Below are positions 1 through 8,507 of a DNA stretch of 64,000 bases, one piece after another. Source of the DNA: an uncultured Alphaproteobacteria bacterium (GTDB lineage Bacteria; Pseudomonadota; Alphaproteobacteria; RF32; CAG-239); NCBI GenBank assembly GCA_910584385.1, contig CAJUAK010000008.1:1-64000 (forward strand), given 5' to 3'. Positions within the stretch are counted from its first letter, which is position 1, and every line of letters starts with the position of its first letter. A program made the translations under genes and the position numbers. A model generated the notes under the pieces. That model was given only the letters and a program-made list of their open reading frames with translations, was not told the origin of the DNA and did no database searches.

Positions 1-1612
1 CTTCGGCGGCAGAATTAATGTTCAGCACCCCGCCATCATGGGTAATCGAGCGATAGAACACGCCTTTATTGACATCAACATTCGTGCCAGAAACATCAAT
101 CGACCCCACGCCCTCAATCTGCTCATTGAACTCTACGCGGGAAGACGCGTCGCCCGTGATGATGATTGTGCCACCGGCATAGATTTTTACAAGATACGTA
201 TTAGACGCCGTTGGTTCGGCTATATAGATAATATCCACTCCATCAACGTTTCCGGTAATTGCATATTTATTACCATTTTGCTCAATATTTAGCCCCATTG
301 CTTCAGCTTCCTGTAACATTGCTAAAAAATCGTCTTCAGGGATTTCCTCTTGTTCATTATAAGCACGGATACCATCATCAAATTTGATTAAACCGTTATT
401 AATAGAATTAAGTTTTAAATTAGTCTCTTCTCCTAAATAAATGGCTTCGGATTTTTCAATGTCGTTGCCTTTGTCATCTTTGTAGATAATTTTATTGCCA
501 CTAAACTCGGATTTGCCATTATCTGCTGTGATAAACAAATCCAGATATGAATTATAAATAGCACCGCCGGCAACATTATTGATGTCTGTTGAACCTGTTT
601 GCGCATAGTTATTATAAAAGCTGCTATTAAGAATGTTAGAAATTCTAGCGTCGTAACTATTATAAATAGCACCGCCATAGGCTTCACCTGTAACAGATTT
701 TGCATAGTTTCCAGAGAAATTACCTGTAATATTCCCAATTGAGCTATTCTCCCAATTAGAAATAGCACCACCATAGGCAGAAATCTTACCTGAAACATAG
801 TTACCCGAAAAATTGCCTATAATATCCCCAATCATGTGAGCATAGCCATAATTCTCAATAGCACCGCCATAAGCTCTATCAAGATAAACCAAATTAGATT
901 CCACATAATTACCAGAAAAGTTTGCTTTTATGTCCCCAATTACACCATTATTATCAATGGCGCCACCATGACCAACAGCATATGTAATTTTAGCATAATT
1001 ATTCAAAAAGTTACCATTTATGTTTCCTATTGTGCCACTATTATAAATCGCCCCCCCATAAGATCCTGCAGCTGATATATGGTTGTCAGAAAAATTCCCC
1101 TTAATATCTCCCATTGTACCACTATTATAGATAGCACCACCACAAAAGCTAGGACGAGAAAAACCATTATCATCCAAATAATTTCCTGAAAAACTTCCTG
1201 TTATATCACCAGTCATGCCACCAGAATTATAAATAGCGCCGCCATAGGAAGCAGAACCATTTTCAAAATTAAGGTTCTGGATTTTCAACCTTTGTTCTTC
1301 AGTAAAATCTTTAGAAAAATTTGTTGAGAAATTAAAAAAGTTTGCATTAACCTTGGTATCGCCAGTTTGTTCTGGACCAACAAGCTTAAAGCCCTGTCCG
1401 TCAATCACGGTGCCAGCAACATACGTCGTAATCGGGGCATTTAAATCCGCAGTAATGTTATTATCAAGATAAATTGTACCGCCATCGCCATTTTCAACAG
1501 CATCTTTAAGTTCAACCCAAGTTGAGACATGAACATCTGCCCTTGCGGCAAAAGGAAATAAAGCAAAGGAAAAAAGAGAAGCCGCAACAAATATTCTATT
1601 CGTTACCATCAT
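1..1612 (-). CDS. Secreted beta-helix / autotransporter-like adhesin, N-terminal part (runs off left edge)
   Basis: The reverse-strand frame is open from an ATGATG at 1612-1607 to the window edge, about 537 codons, so the C-terminus and any beta-barrel lie outside. Residues 1-25 are a signal peptide (hydrophobic core, then A-R-A before Asp26). Residues 124-375 carry eight degenerate copies of a unit starting G-G-A-I-[YDES]-N, most followed by G-[DN]-I-x-[GA]-x-F and S-G-N-Y, the pattern of right-handed beta-helix passenger domains. A non-repetitive segment follows. GAGGTGG lies just upstream; the second ATG (1609) has the better spacing. A strong sigma-70-like promoter lies at 1648-1676. Secretion and surface display are inferred from the family type; ligand unknown. 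Confidence 0.8.
   Translation of the reverse strand, partial: MMVTNRIFVAASLFSFALFPFAARADVHVSTWVELKDAVENGDGGTIYLDNNITADLNAPITTYVAGTVIDGQGFKLVGPEQTGDTKVNANFFNFSTNFSKDFTEEQRLKIQNLNFENGSASYGGAIYNSGGMTGDITGSFSGNYLDDNGFSRPSFCGGAIYNSGTMGDIKGNFSDNHISAAGSYGGAIYNSGTIGNINGNFLNNYAKITYAVGHGGAIDNNGVIGDIKANFSGNYVESNLVYLDRAYGGAIENYGYAHMIGDIIGNFSGNYVSGKISAYGGAISNWENSSIGNITGNFSGNYAKSVTGEAYGGAIYNSYDARISNILNSSFYNNYAQTGSTDINNVAGGAIYNSYLDLFITADNGKSEFSGNKIIYKDDKGNDIEKSEAIYLGEETNLKLNSINNGLIKFDDGIRAYNEQEEIPEDDFLAMLQEAEAMGLNIEQNGNKYAITGNVDGVDIIYIAEPTASNTYLVKIYAGGTIIITGDASSRVEFNEQIEGVGSIDVSGTNVDVNKGVFYRSITHDGGVLNINSAAE
488..1243 (-). repeat. Coding tandem repeats (GGAIYN-type beta-helix units)
   Basis: Eight imperfect units of about 25-40 codons inside the partial adhesin, each opening with G-G-A-I-x-N. 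The DNA repeats are diverged, so this is protein-level repetition rather than a fresh DNA duplication. Confidence 0.75.
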
Positions 1613-1647
1613 CCACCTCACATATAATATCACAAACAATTATTATA

Positions 1648-1676
1648 ATATTAACATTTATTGTTTCAAATGTCAA
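1648..1676 (-). promoter_or_regulatory. Sigma-70-like promoter of the adhesin gene
   Basis: On the reverse strand TTGACA (1676-1671) and TAATAT (1653-1648) are separated by 17 nt, about 35 nt upstream of the adhesin start. The region is very AT-rich. No operator was recognised. Confidence 0.65.
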
Positions 1677-1765
1677 ATTTACGGATAAGAAAACAGATAT
1701 CTTATTGTTTTTATTTATTTTTATTAAAGATGATTTTTATGGTTATTTTCCGAATCGGTTTAAAC

Positions 1766-1801
1766 AAAAAATGCGCCTGTTTTTCAACAAGCGCATTTTT
1801 A
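1766..1801 (-). terminator. Rho-independent terminator after rplI
   Basis: Inverted repeat AAAAATGCGC ... GCGCATTTTT, about 16 nt downstream of the rplI stop. Read on the reverse strand it is followed by T-rich sequence, so it ends the rpsF-rpsR-rplI transcript. Confidence 0.75.
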
Positions 1802-1817
1802 TTTTTTAGCTCAGAAC

Positions 1818-2303
1818 TTATTCCTGAGAAAAAGCTTTAGCCTGCTTTTTGGCTTCGTCGTCTGTACGGGCAACATTAACCAAAATTGTCTGGCTCACTT
1901 CCGGGTGCAGGTTCAATTTAACTTGGTAAACGCCCAAATCTTTAATGGAATTTTCCAAATAGACACAGCGGCGTTCAACATCAAATCCGGCATCCTTAAT
2001 CGCTGCAGCGATATCGCGAATGGTTACAGAACCATAAAGCTGGCCTGTTTCGGCAGCCTGGCGAATCAATACGGCGTTAAAGCCTTTCAAAGATTCAGCC
2101 TTTTCCTGAGCCTTGCTCAAAAGCTCTTTATTGTGGGCTTCCAAAGCTTCTTTTTGCTTTTCATAAAAAGCCAGGTTAGCTTCGTTAGCGCGGAGAGCTT
2201 TCTTTTGCGGCAAAAGGTAGTTACGGGCATAACCGTTCTTAACGGTAACTTTATCGCCCATTTTCCCTAATTTTTCTACATGTTCAAGAAGAATGATTTC
2301 CAT
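1818..2303 (-). CDS. rplI: 50S ribosomal protein L9
   Basis: 161 residues beginning MEIILLEHVEKLG-x-x-GD, the classic L9 N-terminal rRNA-binding domain with V-K-x-G-Y-A-R-N-Y-L-L-P at about 21-32. A long connecting helix (about 40-75) leads to the C-terminal domain. L9 binds 23S rRNA near the L1 stalk and helps frame maintenance. It is the last gene of rpsF-rpsR-rplI, 11 nt after rpsR, with GGAGAG 8 nt before the ATG. The Glu/Lys/Ala-rich tail slightly exceeds the usual ~150 residues. Confidence 0.97.
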   Translation of the reverse strand: MEIILLEHVEKLGKMGDKVTVKNGYARNYLLPQKKALRANEANLAFYEKQKEALEAHNKELLSKAQEKAESLKGFNAVLIRQAAETGQLYGSVTIRDIAAAIKDAGFDVERRCVYLENSIKDLGVYQVKLNLHPEVSQTILVNVARTDDEAKKQAKAFSQE

Positions 2304-2314
2304 AATTTTCTCTC

Positions 2315-2542
2315 CTATGCAGCCACATAAGGCAACAGGCCGATATAACGCGCACGTTTAATCGCCTTAGCCAATTCGCGTTGTTTTTTAGCAGACACGG
2401 AAGTAATCCGGCTGGGGATAATTTTGCCTTTTTCCGAAATGTAACGGGACAAAAGCTTAACATCCTTATAGTCAATCCGCAAACCGTCTTCACCAGAGAA
2501 GGGGCATGCTTTTTTTCTTCTAAAGAATACTTGTTTAGCCAT
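2315..2542 (-). CDS. rpsR: 30S ribosomal protein S18
   Basis: 75 residues starting MAKQVFFRRKKACPF. Family features are the basic N-terminus and the stretch Y-K-D-V-K-L-L-x-R-Y-I-S-E-x-G-K-I-I-P-x-R-I-T. The ATG at 2542 is preceded by AGGAGAA; a longer in-frame extension overlaps rpsF and is not used. S18 pairs with S6 on the 30S platform, matching its place directly after rpsF. One Cys is visible near residue 13. Confidence 0.97.
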   Translation of the reverse strand: MAKQVFFRRKKACPFSGEDGLRIDYKDVKLLSRYISEKGKIIPSRITSVSAKKQRELAKAIKRARYIGLLPYVAA

Positions 2543-2552
2543 AATTCTTCTC

Positions 2553-2894
2553 CTATTCTTCAACAGCGTTTTCAACGCTGTCATCATCAGATGAAGTTTC
2601 ATTGCAGAATTCATCTACTTTAATTGTCATGTAACGGATAATGTCTTCGTTAAAGCGCATAATTCTTTCATACTCGGCAATTGCCTGAGCAGGGGCAGAA
2701 ATATTTAACAAAACATAATTTCCTTTACGGTTTTTCTTAATGCGATAAGCCAGGTTTTTCAAACCCCAGTTATCAACTTTAACCACTTCGCCGCCATTTG
2801 AAGTAATGACGTTGGTCAAATCAGAAACGATATTACTGACCTGAGAAGCGCCTAAATCCTGACGTGCAATCAGCACGCTTTCATAGTTAGCCAT
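2553..2894 (-). CDS. rpsF: 30S ribosomal protein S6
   Basis: 113 residues with the S6 ferredoxin-like fold signature: an N-terminal strand (Y-E-S-V-L-I-A-R), then W-G-L-K-x-L-A-Y-x-I-K-K-x-x-x-G-x-Y, and R-F-N-E-D-I-I-R-Y near residue 80. The tail is acidic (D/E/S), typical of S6. First gene of rpsF-rpsR-rplI; AAGGAG precedes the ATG. A promoter and palindrome lie upstream at 2927-2975. Confidence 0.96.
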   Translation of the reverse strand: MANYESVLIARQDLGASQVSNIVSDLTNVITSNGGEVVKVDNWGLKNLAYRIKKNRKGNYVLLNISAPAQAIAEYERIMRFNEDIIRYMTIKVDEFCNETSSDDDSVENAVEE

Positions 2895-2926
2895 TTTTTA
2901 ATAAACTCCTTATGGATTAAATTCAA

Positions 2927-2975
2927 CTTTTCCGCCAATCGGAAAAGTATAGCCGAAAACATGTCGTTCCGGCAA
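2927..2975 (-). promoter_or_regulatory. rpsF promoter with overlapping palindrome
   Basis: On the reverse strand TTGCCG (2975-2970) and TATACT (2951-2946) are 18 nt apart. A perfect 8-bp palindrome, CTTTTCCG-N5-CGGAAAAG (2927-2947), overlaps the -10 box and start region. Established: S6:S18 represses its own mRNA through a CCG-containing leader structure in many bacteria. This could be an equivalent if transcription starts further upstream; otherwise it could be a DNA operator. Confidence 0.4.
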
Positions 2976-3077
2976 GGACAGCAGGCAATTTAGCACAAAA
3001 ACTTTAAAAAGCAAGAACATTTATTAAAAATTAATCTTTTAAGCTTAGATTTATAATGATAAAGGAGGATTTAGGCA

Positions 3078-3476
3078 TTGATAAAAAAGATATTTTACAT
3101 GTTGCCTTTTTTGCTGCTGACAAATGCCTGCTCATCGCCGTCAAACATTTGGGCATCCCTTTGGAACCCAAACGCGCCGGAAATGCAGCGCACAGCCATT
3201 GTTGATGCAGACACGCCGATGCATTATAACAATGATAACAGCGTTTATGCCGGGCATGGCGAAACAATCGGCCTGCAAAACTTGAGCACGCGCGACATTG
3301 TCCGCTGTTATGACAATATGTTTGTTTCGGCAGAAAGCTGCGCCCGCCGTTATGAAGCAAACGGCTACACGCGTTTTAGGGACATTCCCTACAAAACCGC
3401 CAATTACGACTTTCTTAAAGTAGACTCTTATCCTTCCCGGCGCTGGAGAGATTCCGAACTCACGCCAAGGTGGTAA
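3078..3476 (+). CDS. Small lipoprotein of unknown function
   Basis: 132 residues from a TTG with a strong SD (AAAGGAGG, 3061-3068) 9-10 nt upstream; no ATG fits better. Residues 1-17 are a lipoprotein signal ending L-T-N-A before Cys18, so it should be anchored in an envelope membrane. The mature part (about 114 residues) has Cys pairs near D-I-V-R-C-Y-D and A-E-S-C-A-R-R, possibly a disulfide. I do not recognise the family. comM starts on the base after its stop codon, so the two are probably co-transcribed. Confidence 0.75.
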   Translation: MIKKIFYMLPFLLLTNACSSPSNIWASLWNPNAPEMQRTAIVDADTPMHYNNDNSVYAGHGETIGLQNLSTRDIVRCYDNMFVSAESCARRYEANGYTRFRDIPYKTANYDFLKVDSYPSRRWRDSELTPRW

Positions 3477-4997
3477 ATGTCTGTTTCCCGCATAAATACA
3501 ATCGCATTCAACGGGCTGGAAGTCTTAGATGTTGATTTGCAGATTTCTATTAATGCCGGGCTCCCCGCTTTTACAATTGTCGGACTGCCGGACAAAGCCG
3601 TCGGCGAAAGCCGCGAAAGGGTCCGCGCTGCGTTGCATGCCTTGGGGCTGAGCCTTCCCGCAAAAAAAATCATTATAAATCTTGCCCCGGCAGACGTCCT
3701 CAAAGAAGGTTCGCATTTTGACCTGCCGGTTGCCCTGAGCCTGCTTTCAGCCATGGGCATAATCCCTTCTGAAGAACTCGCCCATTACCTGGTTCTTGGC
3801 GAACTCGGGCTCGATGGTTCTATCATCGGCGTCAGCGGCGTATTGCCCGTGGCAATGAAGGCCGTAGAAAAAGAAATGGGCATCATCTGCCCCAAAGCCC
3901 AAGGCAGCGAAGCCGCCTGGTCCGGAAATAAAGACATCTTAGCTCCCGCCTCCCTTTTAGAGCTTATTAACCATTTTAAAGGGATACAATTGCTGCCCCA
4001 GCCGCAGACGGAAAAAAGCCATCCCGTAAAAAAACTGCTGGACATGGCAGATGTCAAAGGGCAGGAAACAGCAAAGAAAGCATTGGAAATTGCCGCGGCC
4101 GGCGGACACAACATCCTCATGATCGGGCCGCCCGGTTCCGGAAAATCGATGCTTGCCGCCCGGCTGCCGTCCATCCTGCCGCCGCTTTCACCGGCAGAAG
4201 CTTTAGAAACCAGCATGATACATTCCATTGCCGGTGAACTAAAAGACGGAAAAATATGTTTTGAACGCCCTTTCCGCGACCCTCACCATAATGCCTCGAC
4301 CCCGGCGCTTATCGGCGGCGGGCGCAAAGGCAGCCCCGGAGAAATATCTCTTGCAAACAACGGCATTTTGTTTTTGGACGAGCTTCCCGAATTTGCCCGC
4401 GCGGCTTTGGAAGCCCTGCGCCAGCCTTTAGAAAACGGCACAGTCAGCATTTCCCGGGTAAACGCCCACACATCCTATCCGGCAAAATTCCAGCTTGTTG
4501 CCGCCATGAACCCCTGCCGCTGCGGTTACCTGGGGAGTCCAGATTTGGCGTGCAGCAAAGCGCCGCGCTGCGCAGAAGAATATCAGGCAAAAATTTCCGG
4601 ACCGCTTTTAGACCGTATTGATTTGTTTGTGGAAGTGCCGGCGGTCAGCCCTTGGGAGTTGGCAAACGCGCCGTCCGGAGAATCCTCCGCCGAAATCCTA
4701 AAAAGGGTTGAGGCAGCAAGAGAAATTCAAAAACAGCGTTTTTTAAAGCTTGGGGAACCCGCTTTGCAGACAAATTCCCAACTCAAAGGCAAATTATTGG
4801 AAAAAGTTGTGAATTTAGATGAAGATGCTAAGCAATTGTTAATCTTTTTCGCAGATAAAAATCATATATCTGCGCGGGCATTTCACCGCAGTTTGCGGTT
4901 AGCAAGAACAATTGCAGACTTGCAAAAAGCGGAAAATGTCTCTAAACTGCATATTGCGGAAGCTTTATCTTACAGAAGAAGGCTGCCGGCCAAGTAA
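3477..4997 (+). CDS. comM: ComM / YifB family Mg-chelatase-like AAA+ ATPase
   Basis: 506 residues, full length. The N-terminal ChlI-like domain (about 1-165) starts S-R-x-x-T-x-A-F-N-G-L-E. The AAA+ module has Walker A G-P-P-G-S-G-K-S (about 216-223), Walker B L-F-L-D-E-L-P-E-F (about 298-306) and sensor motif A-A-M-N-P-C-R-C-G; a C-terminal Mg-chelatase-like helical domain follows with R-A-F-H-R. In transformable bacteria ComM is a branch-migration helicase acting in natural transformation; no other competence gene is visible here. AAGGTGG precedes the ATG. Confidence 0.93.
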   Translation: MSVSRINTIAFNGLEVLDVDLQISINAGLPAFTIVGLPDKAVGESRERVRAALHALGLSLPAKKIIINLAPADVLKEGSHFDLPVALSLLSAMGIIPSEELAHYLVLGELGLDGSIIGVSGVLPVAMKAVEKEMGIICPKAQGSEAAWSGNKDILAPASLLELINHFKGIQLLPQPQTEKSHPVKKLLDMADVKGQETAKKALEIAAAGGHNILMIGPPGSGKSMLAARLPSILPPLSPAEALETSMIHSIAGELKDGKICFERPFRDPHHNASTPALIGGGRKGSPGEISLANNGILFLDELPEFARAALEALRQPLENGTVSISRVNAHTSYPAKFQLVAAMNPCRCGYLGSPDLACSKAPRCAEEYQAKISGPLLDRIDLFVEVPAVSPWELANAPSGESSAEILKRVEAAREIQKQRFLKLGEPALQTNSQLKGKLLEKVVNLDEDAKQLLIFFADKNHISARAFHRSLRLARTIADLQKAENVSKLHIAEALSYRRRLPAK

Positions 4998-5013
4998 ATA
5001 TAAGGAGAAAAAA

Positions 5014-7344
5014 ATGAACAAGCTCAAAAACCTCTCTTTGCTGTTGACAACCGTTCTGCTGGCATCTTGCAAAACGGAAAGTTCCGAGCTTTTTCCCTGC
5101 ATGTGCGACCCCTATGATAAAGAAAGCCTGGGGATTTTTAACTGCATGTGCGAACCGGCAACAAAAAAACCGGTCAAAAAGATTTCTTATATTGAAAACG
5201 ACAACCGTCAGGAAAATATCAGCCGCTACGGCATAACGCCAGACAGCGAACAGCAGGACGCTTATTTCTACCTCCATAAAAGCAAGGGAAATTTTGCCCC
5301 TGTAGAATTGTCAAACGTAGATTTCCGCATCTTAAAAGGGCGCGGCTATGAAGAATATGACCAAAAGCTTGGCAATTACCGTTTCCGGATTTTCGGCTGC
5401 CGCAGAGAAGCAAAAAATGTTTATCTGAACCAAGGCCGGGCTATGGAAAAAGATATGCGCTTCTTTGATATTTTTTATGAACAAATGAACGATTTTTATC
5501 CGGTTGTCGTTGCGCCGAACAACCGTTATTATCCGGAAACAGACCCGATGATGGTTCCGGAATACCTCCTGACCGCAGAAATTACCGATTATTTTATGAA
5601 TATCTGTGATGAATTTGACTGGAACAGCGTCAAAGGAAAAGACGCCCGCTCCGGTTCTTCGGAAATCACAATTACCTGGCGCTTGATGGATTTGGCTAAA
5701 GAAAATGTTTACTGCAAAGGCGTTACGACCGGTTACGGCGAAATCCAGGAAGGCGAAACAAACGGCGAAACTTTGCTTGTTGAAAGGGCTTTTCGCGATG
5801 CTCTGAACAAAGTTCCCCAAATAGAATGTTATAACAGGCAGCTGGCACAGCGCGTTTCTCCGGTTGAAATTGAACGCCAGATTGCCGCAGTTGAAGAAAC
5901 CGAAATCCGTAACCGCACCTTTAAAGGGCAATATGACAAAGAGTTAAAAGGCGTTGCCCTTTTGCAAGAATGCGGCTCGGGTCTCTCTCAAAACGGACAA
6001 ACGGCAACAACCGTCTCCACCACGACTGTTGTTAATGAAAGAGGCGGCATTACCGCAACAGGATATGCCAGCAACGAGCCCGCTGTTTTGGATGAGGGCG
6101 GACGTCCAATCGCAAGAGCCGTTTACGGATCTGACGGGCGTCTCTACGCTGTTGACGAACATGGCGGCAGCTCCGCTTCCGGATTCGCAACCAAAGAAAC
6201 TGTCCGCATTAACAGCGACGGATATATCTTAGACGCTAATGGCGTGCCTTACGCCAAAGCCGCTTATGGCCCCAACGGCGAACTCTTTGCCATTGAAGAA
6301 CGCGGCGGCAGCTCAGCTTCCGGATATGCGGCAAGCGAAACCAATATTCGGACGGCAGGCTATGCCAACAACCAATACCAAACGGCAATGCCCGAACGCC
6401 AAACAAAAGGCTTAAGCCTGGCAGACAAATGCCGCGCCGTTGAAGTTGACAAATGCACCACCATTCAAAACTTGGGCGTGGGCGTAACCGTTGCCGATGA
6501 CTATTGGCTGGAAGTTCCGCTGGACGTTGTCAGCACGGAAAAGACTGAAGAAGTTCGCAAAACTGTTGAAAAAGAATTCAGCTCCACAAGCAACAATTTC
6601 TGCATTCAGGCACAGGCGCCTTATGCCGAAATGAGCCCGGACAACCTCTACAGGCTGCGTGCCGCCGTTGTGGAAGTCGTTAACCCGAACGGCAAAAAAG
6701 GCGCCGGCTTGGTTATCTCGGACAAACTTGTTTTAACCTCTGCGGACATGATTGTCAAAGGCAGCAACGATTTTGACATTTCCACAATTAACGGCCTCAA
6801 ATTCAAAGGAAGCGCCTTCCGCGTCAATCCTAAGAAAAACGTTGCCGTCCTGTCTTTGGAAACGCCGGTTCAATACAACCCGCTGCCCATCAGCATTAAA
6901 CTGCCGGAAGTCAATAAAGACACTTATATGACCCTCGGGCTGCTCTCTCCGGATGACGGCGGCGAAGGCTACCTGGATAATGAAGCAAAAGTTACCGGAT
7001 ACCGTTATTCCGAAGAACGCGGTGCTGAAATTATCGTTAACACCTTTGTTCAGAATTACACGCTGGGCAGCACGCTTATTGACCGCCAGGGCAACATCCT
7101 GGGCCTGGGGCACACCGAACAGAAAGTGGAAGGCGAACAAGACCTCTTCCTTCCGTTGGATACGGCTCTCAAAAGCTTAGGCATAAGTATTTGCGGACGG
7201 AAATACCAGCAAATCGCCGTACCGGCAACAACCGTTTCGGAAAAAGTTGTTGAATTGAAAGTCGTAGACAAACCATTAACGGAAGTCATTGAAACAACAA
7301 CCGTTTACACGCCTGAAACGCTTCCCGTAAAAGAAAGGAAATAA
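5014..7344 (+). CDS. Large lipoprotein with tandem repeats and a C-terminal pseudo-trypsin domain
   Basis: 776 residues. ATG at 5014 follows AAGGAGA; longer frames enter comM. Lipobox L-L-A-S before Cys19, then a Cys-rich linker with two C-M-C motifs (29-46). Residues ~100-270 resemble CsgG/LpoB-type periplasmic domains (E-Y-L-L-T-A-E-I-T-D-Y; I-T-I-T-W-R-L-M-D), a tentative reading. Residues 343-436 are about two 46-residue repeats (G-G-S-S-A-S-G-[FY]-A). Residues ~545-725 follow the HtrA/trypsin fold, but the triad is lost: L-T-S-A-D578 where A-H is expected, K-N609-V-A-V-L for the Asp, and Leu684 at the Ser position. Likely a binding or scaffold protein. 16 nt after comM; strong terminator follows. 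Confidence 0.8.
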   Translation: MNKLKNLSLLLTTVLLASCKTESSELFPCMCDPYDKESLGIFNCMCEPATKKPVKKISYIENDNRQENISRYGITPDSEQQDAYFYLHKSKGNFAPVELSNVDFRILKGRGYEEYDQKLGNYRFRIFGCRREAKNVYLNQGRAMEKDMRFFDIFYEQMNDFYPVVVAPNNRYYPETDPMMVPEYLLTAEITDYFMNICDEFDWNSVKGKDARSGSSEITITWRLMDLAKENVYCKGVTTGYGEIQEGETNGETLLVERAFRDALNKVPQIECYNRQLAQRVSPVEIERQIAAVEETEIRNRTFKGQYDKELKGVALLQECGSGLSQNGQTATTVSTTTVVNERGGITATGYASNEPAVLDEGGRPIARAVYGSDGRLYAVDEHGGSSASGFATKETVRINSDGYILDANGVPYAKAAYGPNGELFAIEERGGSSASGYAASETNIRTAGYANNQYQTAMPERQTKGLSLADKCRAVEVDKCTTIQNLGVGVTVADDYWLEVPLDVVSTEKTEEVRKTVEKEFSSTSNNFCIQAQAPYAEMSPDNLYRLRAAVVEVVNPNGKKGAGLVISDKLVLTSADMIVKGSNDFDISTINGLKFKGSAFRVNPKKNVAVLSLETPVQYNPLPISIKLPEVNKDTYMTLGLLSPDDGGEGYLDNEAKVTGYRYSEERGAEIIVNTFVQNYTLGSTLIDRQGNILGLGHTEQKVEGEQDLFLPLDTALKSLGISICGRKYQQIAVPATTVSEKVVELKVVDKPLTEVIETTTVYTPETLPVKERK
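6040..6321 (+). repeat. Tandem coding repeats in the lipoprotein (about 46 codons each)
   Basis: Two full copies and a partial third of a Gly/Ser/Ala-rich unit: G-G-[IS]-[TS]-A-[TS]-G-[YF]-A, then G-x-P-x-A-[RK]-A-x-Y-G-x-[DN]-G-x-L-[YF]-A-[VI]-[DE]-E. They link the N-terminal domain to the pseudo-protease. Confidence 0.7.
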
Positions 7345-7369
7345 TGGGCAAACGGCTATTGCAAAATTA

Positions 7370-7397
7370 AACCGCCTTCCGAAGAAGGCGGTTTTTT
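7370..7397 (+). terminator. Rho-independent terminator
   Basis: Perfect 10-bp stem AACCGCCTTC / GAAGGCGGTT with a 4-nt loop and a T run, 26 nt after the lipoprotein stop. The next promoter begins in its T tail. Confidence 0.9.
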
Positions 7398-7398
7398 A

Positions 7399-7427
7399 TT
7401 GACAAAAAACATGAATTTTTCTATAAA
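7399..7427 (+). promoter_or_regulatory. Consensus sigma-70 promoter
   Basis: TTGACA at 7399-7404 and TATAAA at 7422-7427 with an exact 17-nt spacer, 45 nt before the next gene and directly abutting the upstream terminator. The two genes that follow are therefore an independent transcription unit. Confidence 0.75.
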
Positions 7428-7472
7428 AAAGACAAACAAAATTATTAATTAATATTCTAAATCTTTTAAATT

Positions 7473-8501
7473 ATGGAAAAATTTAAAACAACTCTTGAAG
7501 CCGTCATATGGTTTCTGGCTGCGGTTTTCCTCATTTGGGGAGGACTGCTTACAGGCTGGACATATCTTGTGCTTGCCATCGGCGCTGTGGCTTTTTGTAT
7601 CTATTTGGACAATATGGATAAGCCCAAATATGATCGAAAGGAAAATAGCTTTTTGATTGGCATTCTGCTCTTATGCAACGGAGTGTTTTTGTCTCTTTTT
7701 GGAGCAGTATCAGGTGCTCTTGCGACATTTATATTGATTATGAGCGCCCTTGGAATTGCAAAAAAAAATTTAGGAATCGCAATCCTAAACTTAACTTCCA
7801 TGCTAGGTTTCGGCCTCTTGCTTTATTTCATGCTCGGAACCAACTATGATGATGCAAAAAAAAGCTGCCAAGATCTGCAAAAACAAGTGAAGGAAACAAA
7901 ACTCTCCAACGCTGAAAAAGATGAGTTGCTTAAAAATCCTTTTGCAATGTGTCCTGTCCTTGAAATGAAAATTTCAGCAAAAGATACAGACAGCCAAAAG
8001 TATCAACAGGAAGGCGACAGCACTTTTAAACAGCTTGAACAGATAAAAAGCGCCAACTTCCCTGAAGTGATTGCAAAGTACAAAGGGAAAAGCGAAACGC
8101 TGCGCATCAAACGCATCTGGATGAACGGGGAAGCCCTGCCCTGGACATATAGCGCCTGGAAAAGCGTTAATTATAATGTCAATTTGCACGCTGAAATCTA
8201 TGGCAGCAGATGGATCGGCAGCCGATCAGCATCTATCACAGGAAACATTACGCCGGATGAAAGAGGCAATGCATCATACATCGGCAATAATGACCTTAAC
8301 TATGTCAATATTGTCTTGTCAGACAACACTTATCTGCGCTATCTGATTAAAGACAATCCGGAGTGGCTTCTTGTCCGCGAAGGAGAAAGCGTAAAACGCC
8401 TCTACGTAGAGCAAAAGCCGGATCTTTCTTTAAACAACATCTTTTTTAAAGAAGATTTCGACATCTTGTTCACAACAAAATACGTTCCATTATTTAAATA
8501 A
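7473..8501 (+). CDS. Membrane protein of unknown function
   Basis: 342 residues. The N-terminal third has about four or five hydrophobic segments (roughly 8-26, 28-46, 60-78, 80-96, 100-122), then a soluble, mostly polar domain of about 215 residues with K/E-rich helical stretches (about 125-195) and a beta-rich C-terminal part. I do not recognise a family. There is no clear Shine-Dalgarno; the ATG is preceded by AAATT. It is the first gene after a consensus promoter, 6 nt upstream of a second unknown gene ending in its own terminator, so the pair probably works together. Confidence 0.7.
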   Translation: MEKFKTTLEAVIWFLAAVFLIWGGLLTGWTYLVLAIGAVAFCIYLDNMDKPKYDRKENSFLIGILLLCNGVFLSLFGAVSGALATFILIMSALGIAKKNLGIAILNLTSMLGFGLLLYFMLGTNYDDAKKSCQDLQKQVKETKLSNAEKDELLKNPFAMCPVLEMKISAKDTDSQKYQQEGDSTFKQLEQIKSANFPEVIAKYKGKSETLRIKRIWMNGEALPWTYSAWKSVNYNVNLHAEIYGSRWIGSRSASITGNITPDERGNASYIGNNDLNYVNIVLSDNTYLRYLIKDNPEWLLVREGESVKRLYVEQKPDLSLNNIFFKEDFDILFTTKYVPLFK

Positions 8502-8507
8502 AAAATT

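Noticed and set aside
433..798. 121-residue hydrophobic reverse-strand frame
   Set aside because: It is out of frame with the open adhesin frame that spans the whole region and carries the repeats and signal peptide.
488..1243. CRISPR-like repeated DNA
   Set aside because: Repeats are diverged at DNA level, differ in spacing and are in frame in one protein.
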